Below, one piece after another: positions 11,668 through 21,988 of a DNA stretch of 64,000 bases. Positions within the stretch are counted from its first letter, which is position 1. Every line of letters starts with the position of its first letter. Under the pieces are notes generated by a model. It had not been told where the DNA came from and ran no database searches. It saw only the letters and a program-made list of their open reading frames with translations. Made by a program: the position numbers and the translations under genes. The stretch is from Lophium mytilinum. Lineage: Eukaryota; Ascomycota; Dothideomycetes; Mytilinidiales; Mytilinidiaceae. The stretch lies in the NCBI GenBank assembly GCA_010093605.1, contig MU004186.1, forward strand, positions 637,765 through 701,764. Direction: 5' to 3'.

Positions 11668-12057
11668 CTGTGGTATCCGGCGTATCTTTTGTACAGTCTT
11701 TTGACACGTCCGGTGACCCAACGCTAAACTGAGTCGATCCTGGTATTCCTCTTTTCCGGGCTAGAACTTAAGCGACTCGAGAATTGGTTGGTCAGAAGGG
11801 TGCTATTCCTCCCTAAAGGCGCTCGGAGTCGCTCCTTTATACGGTAAGTTTGTGGCTTGGTATTAGAGGTCCACCGGACGTGTCAAGCTTTTGTAGGTGG
11901 AGCCGCTAAGGATGTCAGCAGCGGGGATCAAAACACAGACCAAAACAAGGGATTTCACCAATCAACTCTTCAGAATTCACGTTACCGAGAAGCCGTGCGC
12001 TTACCGAGATGAAAACACTAGCGGCTCCACCTACAAAAGATACGCCGGATACCACAG
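11668..12057. mobile_element. MITE-B, TA-flanked, split by a nested MITE
   Basis: An element with 39-base perfect inverted ends starting CTGTGGTATCCGGCG. The right end is continuous (12019-12057). The left end is split into 11668-11693 and 11896-11908 by MITE-A copy 1. TA lies on both sides (11666-11667 and 12058-12059). Without the insert it would be 188 bp. The TA target and short size fit a non-autonomous Tc1/mariner-pogo element. No coding capacity is visible. Confidence 0.87.
11694..11893. mobile_element. MITE-A copy 1 (200 bp), nested in MITE-B
   Basis: Starts CAGTCTTTTGACACGTCCGG and ends ...CACCGGACGTGTCAAGCTTTTG, with imperfect inverted ends. It is flanked by TA (11692-11693 and 11894-11895). 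It shares several blocks (ACGTCCGGTGACC, CTTTTCCGGGCTA, TGTGGCTTG) in the same order with copy 2 at 13195-13398. The uninterrupted right end of MITE-B shows the empty site with one TA, so the insertion boundaries are exact. Confidence 0.85.
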
Positions 12058-12558
12058 TATGTATTGAAAAGCGCCATTCGTCGCCGAAGCAAGCCTAGGC
12101 AGCCACGTGTACGCCACCGTCGTGGGAGAAGCCCGAAGGTGGCTGGCTGGAAGACCTGGCGTGCCTGGCTGTAGTCCAGAACGAGCAAGCGACTCTTAAT
12201 CGACGCGGTACCTGGGGGCATTGTAGCGCTAAAATTCTTCGTAACTATAGCGCGTGCGCTTGTCAAGCCCACGGGAAGTAGCTCAGGGACAAGCTTTGCG
12301 CCCAGAGCGTTGCGCCCAGCCGACTCTTCGAGATGGGGAGCTACTGGGAGCCTGTGAGCCTGCCACCGTTGACAGCCATGGAATCAGGGGGCAAAGTCTT
12401 CAATATCCGCAAGTAATCCCCGTACAGGATTTTTACGCGTCCAGGGAGTTAGCGCGCAGATCAAGCCACAAAGTAGCCGCTGAACAGTAGCATTGTTGTG
12501 AAAGTGACGCCTCATAGCCTCGAAGTACCGTCCTTTTAGCAAAATAAGCTCCGACCGG
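12058..12558. other. Intergenic between MITE-B and the giant gene's stop
   Basis: GC-balanced sequence with short open frames on both strands; none is supported as a gene. Confidence 0.45.
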
Positions 12559-15500
12559 TTACGAATCTGAGCGATGACCGGCGCGTTCCCAGGGCGTGTC
12601 GGGTTTCCGCCCTCTACCTCTAGGCTCTTCGTCTTCTCCATCTGATTCGTAGTCTCCACGTCGTAACCGGGCGAGTACAGTGTCCGCTATCCGTTGTCGC
12701 CTATGGTCTTGACGTCGTTTCCGAGCGTCATAACTCATCGCTTCCTCTTCCCTATCTTCCTCTTCGTTGCCAAGAAGAACTTCAAAATTAGCTGCGGCTT
12801 TGTCTTTCTCTCTTTGACTCCTTTCCCCTTTTTGAAATTGAAGGTAGTATTTTCTTCCTCTCAGCCTCAACTGCTCGTAATGGGAAATCGATCGATTCGG
12901 AGAATTAGGAGAACTCGGAGAACTCGGAGAACTAGGAGAACCGCCTATATCCACCTCCTTTCCGCGGATCTCGCCCAGAATCTCTGAAACCGATCTTTGC
13001 CGCATAGCTCCAGACGAAACACGAGTCAGCTGGCGCGGCGACCGGATTGTCGATTGGTCATCCTTCGTTACATGGCCATGCGCATCTTCTACTTCGACAT
13101 AGGCGTGAGTGGGCTTACCACCAAGGCTAGCCTCAATTCCCTTCAATGTCTCACTAGGTGCGCCTAGTAGGTGTGGGAAGTCGTTGTCGGAATACAGCAG
13201 TTCACTACGTCCGGTGACCTAGCGCGAAAACTGAGACGACCCCAGTCGACCACTTTTCCGGGCTAATGGTGATTTGGCTCAAAGACTGATTGGCTAGGAG
13301 GCTGCTAATTACCCTTAAGGCCGGCCGGAAAAGCTACCTTAAATGGTAAGTCTGTGGCTTGATTTTAGCGCTTGTTCACCGGACGTGGTGAACTGCTGTA
13401 TGCTCTGGTGGCAGCATCTCTAGGATCGGTATTTTCCTCGACCTACGACATAACGTTAGCTCAGCTCTCAAGCGCTCGGTCCCCAGCAGTTTCGGGGTCC
13501 TGAGTCGCCTTTGGCGCAAGCAGTGGCAGGCGGCGATGGATAACCTACAATTTTAGAGTGGCAATACGGGCAGAATGCCCCGTCCTCAACTCTAGAATCG
13601 GTGTTTTCCTTGACCTAGGATATAATGTTAGCTAGCTCTTGAGAGCTTAGTCTCCAGCCATTTCGGGGTTCTTGCTCGCCCTGAGCGCAAGCAGTGGCAG
13701 GCAGCTGTGTGAACTAGGCTTTGTTGGATAACTTACAATTTTGGAGTGGCAATACGGGCAGAATGCCTCGTCCTCATGTCTGGAATCGATGTTGTCCTCG
13801 ACCTAAAACATGATATTAGCTCAGCTTTGAAGCGCTTGGTCCCCAGCAATTCTGGGGTTCTTGCTGGCCCTTGGTGCGCAAGAAGTGGCAGACAGTGGCG
13901 CGAAGTCAACATCTCCGGACAACTTACAATTTCCGTGAAATCAGAGTGGCACTTGGGGCATGAGAGCCCGTGCTCGTCGCTGTACCATTCGTTTTTGCAT
14001 TCGTGACAGAACATCAAGTCGCGCGCAGCTGTCTGTGGCTGTTGCGCCAGCTGTTGAGGTGATCGGTTCATGTTGGGCCGGACTTCATCACCTGTGATAT
14101 TGTCGTCTACCGTCTTCTTTAAGCTGCCAACCGGAAGGCTGCCCTTCCGATATTCGGCGCCCATCCTCTTCCACTCTGCGACATTTGGTACTCCAGCATT
14201 CTCAATAGCTTCATGGGCGTTAGGAATGATTTGTAGGGTTTCCATGTCCCGCATCTCTAGATACGATAACGGAATCAAGCCGGGGCCTCCCAGGCGAGTA
14301 ATAGGTTTCGCAACGACCCACTCCTTGTTAGATTGCGCGACGATAATGACGGCTTCACCGTTGGTAACGTCCATTTCGTCGGGCCCCGCGGCTTTGAAAT
14401 CGTATAAGACCTCCCCATACAAGGTGGCCCTGGGATCGGGTTTGGGCGCCGGCTCCAAGTGATCAGTCTCAGTATCTCTTGACGGTAGCCCTTGTTCCTC
14501 CTGTTCGCTTGCTTGCTGCGTGTCGTTTTCCTGGAGCTCAAGCTCAGCAAGACGCTGTCGCATCTGATTCTCGAGTTCCTCTTCTTGCTTCTTCTTCTTC
14601 TTAGCCTTCTCCTCCTCCTCCTTAGCCTTCTGCTCTTGAAGGAAAGCCTCCCAATCGGCCTTCTCCTTATCTTCCTGCTTCTTTTTTTCCATCTCAAGCT
14701 GAAAGATGAGCTCCTCTTTCTGCTGCTTGGCCTTTGCTGCGTCATCCGACTTCTTCCTCTCATACTCGGCAATGGCGCGGTCGCGAGCCTCCTTGGCCTT
14801 TGCTGCGTCATCCGACTTCTTCCTCTCATACTCGGCAACGGCGCGGTCGCGAGCCTCCTTCGCTTCAGCCTCCTCTTCGGCTTTCTCCTTCTGGTAGGCA
14901 TCGATAAGACGCTGTCTTTCCTTTTTCTCCTCCTCATCTCGTTGCTCTATCTTCTGATTATATTCGGCGATGATTCGTCCCCGCTCTTCATCTCGGTCTT
15001 TCGCTCGCTGCTCCCTCGCCCTTTCATCCCTCCCCTGCGTCAGCTTCCCGTCCGTGTATCTCGCTGTCTCTTCCCTGGTACGGTCTTTGGGGTCGTCTGC
15101 ATCTGGTTCGTTGCGGAAGTTTCCATCGAGTTGATCATCTCGCCTGGCTTCATTCTCAATTGCTTCCTGGGCGTAAGGATCGCCTCCTGCTTCTACGCCG
15201 TCGACTTCAATGTTGTAATCGCCTCCCAAAGGCCCAAAGGCACCAGTGTCTTCTGCGTGAAGGAATGAATCGAAGTCGAAATTTTCGGAGACATCAGGTC
15301 CATCGACTGGTGGGAAATCGAGGCTGTTAAACTATTCATTATCAGTGCTGTCGTCAAATCTCGTGATAAAGCGAATCCTACTTCTTCGCCCAGGCTTCCG
15401 AACGGAGCCCTAGGATTGTCCATAGGAGGTTGTTGTACTTGAGGTGCAGGTGCCGCAACGGACTGTTGCGATTGCACGTTGCCCTGTTGCCCGTTCTTCT

Positions 15501-18500
15501 GGCTTGGGTTGAACAAGTCCGCCCCCGGATTGTCCATGCGGAGGTTTCCCTCGAGTTGATCATCTCGTCTGGCTTCATTGAAGACCGATGAAGTTTCAAG
15601 GCTTCGTTGTGGTTTCTCCTTAGAGCTAGTTTGCTCTGCCCTTGCCACAGAAGCCGTCGCCGGTAAGACTACCCACTTAGGCATTTCCTCGATTTTCCTA
15701 ACTATGTGCCTTTGCAGTGCCAGTGCTGACTCATCGTTTCGGTGATACTTCTGCAACATGCGCGCTACATCATCCACAAAATCGCTCGTAGCCAAGTAAC
15801 CGCCACTCTTGAGCTTCTGTTCCATGGTCACCAGATCTAAAGGCTGTTTGGTGAGATCGAAGCCACGCGGAACTGCATCACCGATTACTGGCACCAGGAA
15901 AAGCCTCGCGAAGGACTCCGTTTTCATCTCGTCGAGAAGCTTGACCAAATCATTGTAGCTAGATCCAGATTGAGTAGCGTGAGTCGAAGCATTGTCGTTA
16001 CCTTCCTCATCTCCGTCCGAGTCGTCTATGGGCTTTACTTTGTCATGGTCATATTCGGCAGGATCTCTCCAAGCAGCCATAGTTTTGATTCCCCCTTCAA
16101 GCTTCCCGTCGAAGTGTGCAAGAAGATGGTCGTTCCGAGAATCCCAAGATCCAAAGTAATTGCCGCACAATCCGCATCTCCGGCTAAAAGTCGCCGCATA
16201 ATCTTGCTTCGATTGCTCTACTACCTCGTCCGCATCGGCATCAGGGTGGGTGTCTTTGATGTGTTGTAGCATCTTGTCGCGGCTACCAACGACGAACATC
16301 TTTTGGGGAGAGGCAGTCCTGCAGATCTCACATACCCAAAATTCCTGTGGCCAATGGGTTTCCTCGTGCTTTTTCCAATCGAACGCGTTTTTAGTTGTGT
16401 ATCCGCAGAGAACTGTAGACATATACTGTCCCCTCCTGGCCGTCCCAGGACAATCTTCTCTTGTACTGTTCCTGACACGCTCCGCGTACTTTTCGATAGC
16501 TTCACGAGCGTTTTGGGACACGTAGTCATAAGGAATAGTGTCCTCTGGCGACACGTTTCTTTTTCCAGTTCTTTCTTTGGCATCAGCCGGAAAGTCGAGG
16601 GGTTTGTCGAGATCAGTATCTGAGAAGAGTTCGTTAAGATTCTGACGTACAGCGTCAGTTGTTCGACGGTCGGTGCGCTCGAAGCTGCCCTCTTTAGTAG
16701 CGGCCTGGGTGGAGGAGGTATCCGTGGCTTTGGCCGAGTCGAGTATGCTTCCAGCCACTTCCTTCGTACCATCTGCGGCTGCTTTTTCCGCTACTTCTTC
16801 TTCCGACTTCTTGATCTTGGCACATAGCTCGGTATCCGGGAAGTGGTAAGTAAAGTCAACCTTCAAGTAGGGGCCACGAAGTAACGACTTAGCGGTAGGG
16901 CGTTCAGAAGGGTCGCTAAAGGCCATCCAATTAGCTCTGGGTACGGAGTGACGCCAATCTGACTTGAAGACTTACACCGTAAAGCAATCATAAAGAAACG
17001 CAATGCCATCCATACTAGCCGCTGCCATCACATCGTCGGGTATTGGTGGTGCTTCGCTGAGAGAACCAAGCTTGTAGATCGCAGCAACAGCCTCTTCTTT
17101 AGACCACGGTCTACGACCCGCCATCATCTCTAGCACGATGCATCCAAGGCTCCATATATCGGTCTTGTCAGAGTAGCCCTTCCCTGAACTACGGACAACT
17201 TCTGGCGCCATCCAGAATACGGCACCCGTCATATCTGAGGACTCTTCGTCGGGCAAGTCGCTCATTCTGGAGGTGTCGAAGTTAAGGCAAAGCTTGCAAG
17301 TACCGTCTCTTGTGTCGAGCTGTATTTCGTCTGCTTTGAGGCTCCTATGGAGGACGCCCTCACGATGTAGATACTCAAGCGCCTCTGTTGTCTGTCTAGT
17401 GACGTTACGAGTGACAGAATCTTCGAACTTGCCATATTTCCGAAGGAGAACTCCAATGGAAGAGCCTGGCACGTATTCTTCAAAGACTGTGAAACTACTT
17501 TTGCTCTCCTCTTGACCCAGGATCTGCACCAGGTTAGGGTGGTCAAGGTAAAGATAAAAGGTGTCGATTTCCATAGCCAGTCGCTTCTGGTACTCCTTTG
17601 ACCTGACGGCATACTCTTTCACTACAAGGAACTCTCCGCTTGTCATGTTGATGCCTAGATAAGCCCGGCAATGTGGCCCTTTGCTTATCATTTGTCCTTT
17701 TCTCCACGTGAGAGTCTTACCTTTTTTGTTGGTAGTGAGATGAGTGGTATCCGAACCCGAACCGTCTTGTCTCGATGCTGATGTTTCCGAGGCATTCGTT
17801 ATACTCCCCGCTTCTTTCATTCTGCCTGCACTAAAGTCCAGTTTATTCTCAAGTCCGACATCTGATGGCACTTCCGGCACCTTCTGGGACGGTTCACCAG
17901 CACTTGCATTGCCATAGCTGCCGGGTGGTCGCAGGGGAACCCCGAAAAGTGAGTCATTGCTTGACCCCCCAAAAAGTGAGTCGGTGCTTGACCGAGCATC
18001 TGGATTTTCAGAGACGCTGGAGGATTGTGGGGGAGGCTCAGGAAACGTTAGAGATCCTTTTGACCAAGAATTTTGAGATCCATGACTGCGCGCTTGCGGT
18101 GCATTACTGCTGGCCTGCGAGTCTTCATCTCTAGCACCACTCCTCGGTAAGGAAAAGCAGGCGATTGCCTCTAGATGATAGGCTAAGTGAGTTTGCATGC
18201 TCTCATCCGACGGGAGTTGCACTAAACAAAACGGGCACTTCTTCCGCTCGTCTATTAGATAAGTCTCTGCGACTTCTGCAACGTCAGCTACCTGCTCGTC
18301 GGTCATATCCTGCGGATGGTGCGACTTGAGGTGGTTTCGAAATCCGTCAGCTGAGCCAAAAACCGCGCCGGAATGCTCGAAACATTGCCAGGCTTTCCGG
18401 TGCGCGGATCCTTCGTGTTCAAGCCACTGGCGTCGGCTACTGAACATAGTATTGGACTCCGCACAGTCCGGATAAGTGCACATGTATGGTTGTAAGTCTT

Positions 18501-19664
18501 GAATGATATGAGCCCTGGTGGTTTGTGAGTACGGGCCAAGTGATATAACCCAAATGCGAGCCAAACGTACCTCCAAGATCGTCCCGTCCCGTGCCTAGGA
18601 GGACAGAGGACCATGCAGTACGGACAGACAAATCCAGATCCGGTACCAGCCCCTGGAGGGGGTGGGGGTAGATCAACTCCTTTCCCATCGAAATTGTACA
18701 CCGTGGTAGCATAAGAGACAACGGATTGAGTCTCCAGGAGGTCATCAAGCTTTTTGTCATAAGTAGTCGCCTCCGTCCCAGAGAAGATGGATCTCGAAAG
18801 AACGCTAGGCGTGGCGTCAAGCCTAATGAGCTTTTCGCGAACTGTCAGTCCGCCAGTGTCTAGGCCACGAGATTGGTGTTGCCGGGCTGACTGACTTTCT
18901 CCATCATGGTGTTGTTCGAAGGGTGTGTGGGCCGTAGCAAGTTTGCTTCCATGTCTTTTCCAATACCTGAACTGCTTACGCCGCCGAGTAATAGCTCGAC
19001 CCAGTCGATCTATCAGAAAAGAATTTTCGACTTCATCGCTAGAGCTAGACTTTTGCAGGCTATGTAGCAGCTCGGAGACGTAAAGAGAATCAAAGACTGC
19101 GTACTGGGAGTACAGCTCCACGCCAGTATCTGGGTCTACCTCGGTATATGTTGCAGTTTTTCTCGTTTTTGCTCTTGTCGTAGTGCTTCGTATCTTGAAA
19201 GACAGCTTATAAAGGTCTGCTATGATGTTGTTGATGCTTGATAAGCGCTGCCGCAGCTCTGATCTAGGAACAGCAGGCTCGTCTTCGGAATCCTCACTGG
19301 AAGTTTCGGAAGCCTCATCGTCGTCGTCAGAATCGCTTGTCTGCGTTTGTAGCTCGAAAGGTAATCTCGATCCTGATACAACCGCCGCGCTCTCGTCTAG
19401 ATTGCTTCGAAGCTGGTCTAGGAGCTTGATGACGTGCGCCTGCATGACACTTGATTCTCGAAGCCGGAAGTCCAAGGAGCCATGGCCTTGCTGAAGTGCC
19501 CCGAGGTTCCCCAGCCAAACCTTGTAACGACCGTGGTTCTCTTCGACTAGACTCGGGGGCATGTGGTCGAGGAGCTCCGGCTTGATACCAGGCTCGGTAA
19601 GTGCTTTGCGCAGCATCCCGAACAAACGGAAGCATGCTGCGCTGGCATCGTATATGGAGGCCAT
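12559..19664 (-). CDS. Giant C2H2 / pseudokinase / bromodomain-like / SH3 / zinc-ribbon protein
   Basis: Seven exons (18571-19664, 16976-18514, 15382-16936, 13928-15331, 13737-13802, 13549-13614, 12559-13442) keep phase and give about 2,130 residues. In order, with rough residue positions: a helical N terminus with acidic Ser patches (1-330). C2H2-type fingers follow (about 345-490, CPYC...H, YMCTYPDC, CPFC). The kinase fold (about 635-880) keeps the VVK lysine and MAPEVV, but HRD reads HRS and DFG reads NFD, so it is probably a pseudokinase. A second finger cluster (about 970-1110) precedes a degenerate bromodomain (about 1205-1290). A conserved acidic motif (FDFDSFLHAED) and a long charged coiled coil come next. 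Then a Bem1-like SH3 domain (AKPITRLGGPGLIPLSY), an RNF126-like zinc ribbon (CHEC...CPKC) and a Ser-rich tail. The last exon carries a 204-bp MITE at 13195-13398. Without it the exon is in frame; with it the gene is either broken or the MITE is spliced. The function is likely a signalling scaffold; that is inference. Confidence 0.72.
13195..13398. mobile_element. MITE-A copy 2 (204 bp) inside a coding exon
   Basis: Ends CAGCAGTTCACTACGTCCGG and its inverted partner ...CCGGACGTGGTGAACTGCTG are near-perfect over about 23 bases. TA flanks both sides (13193-13194 and 13399-13400). Removing the element and one TA joins codons GCA TA/T TCC of the giant gene's last exon in frame (678 bases, divisible by three). 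Confidence 0.9.
13443..13928 (-). repeat. Tandem exon-intron duplication in the giant gene
   Basis: Two 66-base exons (13737-13802 and 13549-13614) each encode a 22-residue module with CPYCHSKI at its end and a variant of VEDNIDSR at its start. Their following introns (13615-13736 and 13443-13548) match each other and the preceding intron (13803-13927), sharing blocks such as GCCACTGCTTGCG. Unit length is about 188 bases. The start of the last exon (VEENTDPRD) is homologous to the module start. Confidence 0.88.
14727..14860 (-). repeat. 66-base coding duplication in the coiled coil
   Basis: Two nearly identical units encode a 22-residue charged segment (EARDRAVAEYERKKSDDAAK and EARDRAIAEYERKKSDDAAK) within the giant protein's coiled coil. 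Confidence 0.8.
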
Positions 19665-20148
19665 AAAGAGTGTTCGTAATGCATCAAATCTCCGAGCGGG
19701 CTCTTACAGCCCTTCTGGGTTTGTTGTGGTTGGCAAAGGCCCGTCTGGCGAGGCTGTGGTGGGATGAAGGATGCTTGGCCGCTGAGTCGAAATAGCAGGG
19801 GTACTAAAGCGGAACGAGCTATGCCTCTTTTGGCGACATTCACGTGAGATATATTTCTCTGAGGCCAAGAAAAACCGACATCAAAGGGTTTATGCTTGGA
19901 GAAACAATTTGTACTGACATGGATCATTCGACGCCTTTTTAGGTGGGCAAATTCGCAAACGAAAGTTGAAAGTTTTGTGCCCTTTTCAGCCCCCACCCAC
20001 GCTTTGCCGAGACGACGTTACGAAGCAAATCGCCTCTCCAAAACTCAGCCGTGCCACCTTTCCAAGTCAGCGTCCCCCGAGCGAAGGCTGAAATGGGCGT
20101 TCTGTTACGCCAGTCTCCGTCAGTTCTCCGAAGTCTGCAGCTGCTCCG
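19665..20148. promoter_or_regulatory. Shared divergent promoter region
   Basis: 484 bases separate the start codons of the giant gene (minus) and the DUF7580-type gene (plus). Both promoters must lie here, so the pair may be co-regulated. No clear TATA box or operator is visible. Confidence 0.45.
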
Positions 20149-21988
20149 ATGTCAGGCATCGAGATCGCCGGCCTCGTCCTGGGCGCGATACCTTTGGTAA
20201 TCGCAGGCCTCGAGTATTACGAGGAGGGCCTGGGAAAGGTGAAAGCGTTCTGGAAGTGGGAAGATGAACTCTCTGAAGCTATTCGCAAGCTTTGGGGCCA
20301 GTATAGCTCCTATGAGCTCACCATTCGCGGTCTTCTTGCGTCTATCACATCAGAGGCCGAGCTCGAGGAAATGATGGGCGACACCACCGGTAAACTTTGG
20401 AAGAGCGAAGACATGTGCGAAAGACTTCAGGAGAAGCTTGCAACTGCATATCAGCCATATTTATATACCGCGTCCGAGATAGAAAGGATTATCCTAGAGA
20501 TGACAGCGTGCCTAAATCTCAACAAAGCTACCCAGGTAAGAATATTGCCGTATCACGTTTACCATCGATGTTGACAAGAAATTAGATAACCCGCAATGAG
20601 CTCGAGGCAGTAGTAATTGCCAATCCCAGGATGATGAAGAGTGGCTCTTCTCGTGACTTCCAATTTCAAAAACGGATCAAATTCACCATGAAGAAGCAAA
20701 AGGTCAAACGACAACTAGAACAGTTGGAAAGTTGCATTGCCAGGCTTGATACCTTCACTGAAAAGGCTGAGAAGCTAGAACCATACAAAAGCAACAACAA
20801 GTCGAAATTCACAGTCCCTCTCCACCGCATACAGCAATATGCCAAAAGCTTGTACCAAGTTCTGAATCGATCCTGGGGTTGTGATGCTCATGCAAGTCAC
20901 GCGATCAATCTCTTATTAGAGCAACGGATGGTGCTTGCGAAAAAGAAAATGAGAAATTTGACATCTTCAATGGACAAGAGCTCCGACGGTGTCGCTCGCT
21001 TCGTGCTGTCGATTTCTGACCCTTCCTTACCTTCTGGATGGAGAGATGCTGAGGTTCAGGTCATGGAGGAGTCGGAAGTGTCAGCAAAGTACGTATAAAA
21101 CTTCTCCGGTGAGTGACTTATACGCGCTCACGCTCTGACTCGATACACAGTAGCAAGAGTAAAGTAAAAATCGCAGTCTCCCCGCCATCACCGACCACGC
21201 AGAGTGTCACGAATGCCCTCAAGGCACTCAAGGAGATCACGAGTGTCTGCTCGGCACTACAAAATTATCCGTTCGCTACGACGTGTCCAAGATTCTACTT
21301 AGACCATGACGGCAAACTCAAAGGGATATTTGGCGCACCAAAGCGGCTCACGGTCCATGACAGCAACTTCATGACTCTAGACGAACTGATTAGGGATGGT
21401 GCTATACCTGGTACGCAGAAACTGACTAAAGAAGAGGGCTATCTGCTCGCTGTGACGCTGTCCTCTTCTCTTCTACAACTTCATTCCACACCATGGCTGC
21501 GGAGCCGGTGGAGTAAGCGAGATATCTCCTTTTTAAAACTCACCCAGTCCCAAAAAGACAACGGCGGAAACCTTGTGCAAGTCAGATACCCCTATGTAAC
21601 GCAGGAGTGGTCTCCACAAGATCTCAGCGCTCAAGATCCTCTATCCGATGTAGAAGGCGATAGCTCGAAACTCCTCGCTCTTGGGATAGTTCTTCTGGAA
21701 ATCTACTTCAACCAGCCCATTGAGAGTCTCCGTGCCAAAACATCCAGCGGTATTTCTCAACAACCAAACGATTATGAGGACCTCAGTATTGCCAATCGCT
21801 GGGTTAGACGGGAAAAAGGGAATCTATCGTGGGCCTTTCAAAATGCAGTCTCGCATTGTTTGAAGTGCTTTGCGGACCCAAACGCCGATCTTCAAGATCC
21901 AGACTTTCGCCAAGGAGTGATTGATGAGGTACTTATTCCTCTCCAGGACGAATTGTCTCTTTGGACGGATGGACCCCCAAGAGGATAG
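20149..21988 (+). CDS. DUF7580-type protein with HeLo-like N terminus
   Basis: Three exons (20149-20535, 20586-21088, 21151-21988) give 575 residues in phase. The N terminus MSGIEIAGLVLGAIPLVIAG followed by LEYYEEGL is the hallmark start of a large fungal family: a short hydrophobic helix, then a helical bundle of about 200 residues resembling HeLo-type cell-death and signalling domains. The C-terminal half (about residues 330-570) fits DUF7580. It is a degenerate kinase-like fold (PFATTCPRFYL, VTLSSSLLQLHSTPWL, LLALGIVLLEIYF, CLKCFADPNADL) without HRD or DFG, so it is not expected to be catalytic. Its 5' end faces the giant pseudokinase gene 484 bases away. A role in non-self recognition or regulated cell death is plausible from the fold but unproven. 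No frame damage is seen. Confidence 0.75.

Noticed and set aside
12250-12310. Possible tRNA (GTAGCTCAGG-like box)
   Set aside because: No matching B box, anticodon arm or acceptor stem could be found around it.
13195-13398. MITE-A as part of a fourth copy of the duplicated intron
   Set aside because: It has TA target duplication and inverted ends, shares its sequence with 11694-11893 and not with the three homologous introns.
14492-15268. Leu-rich 258-codon frame on the plus strand
   Set aside because: It is the antisense of the giant protein's charged coiled coil; GAG/AAG codons read backwards give Leu/Phe.
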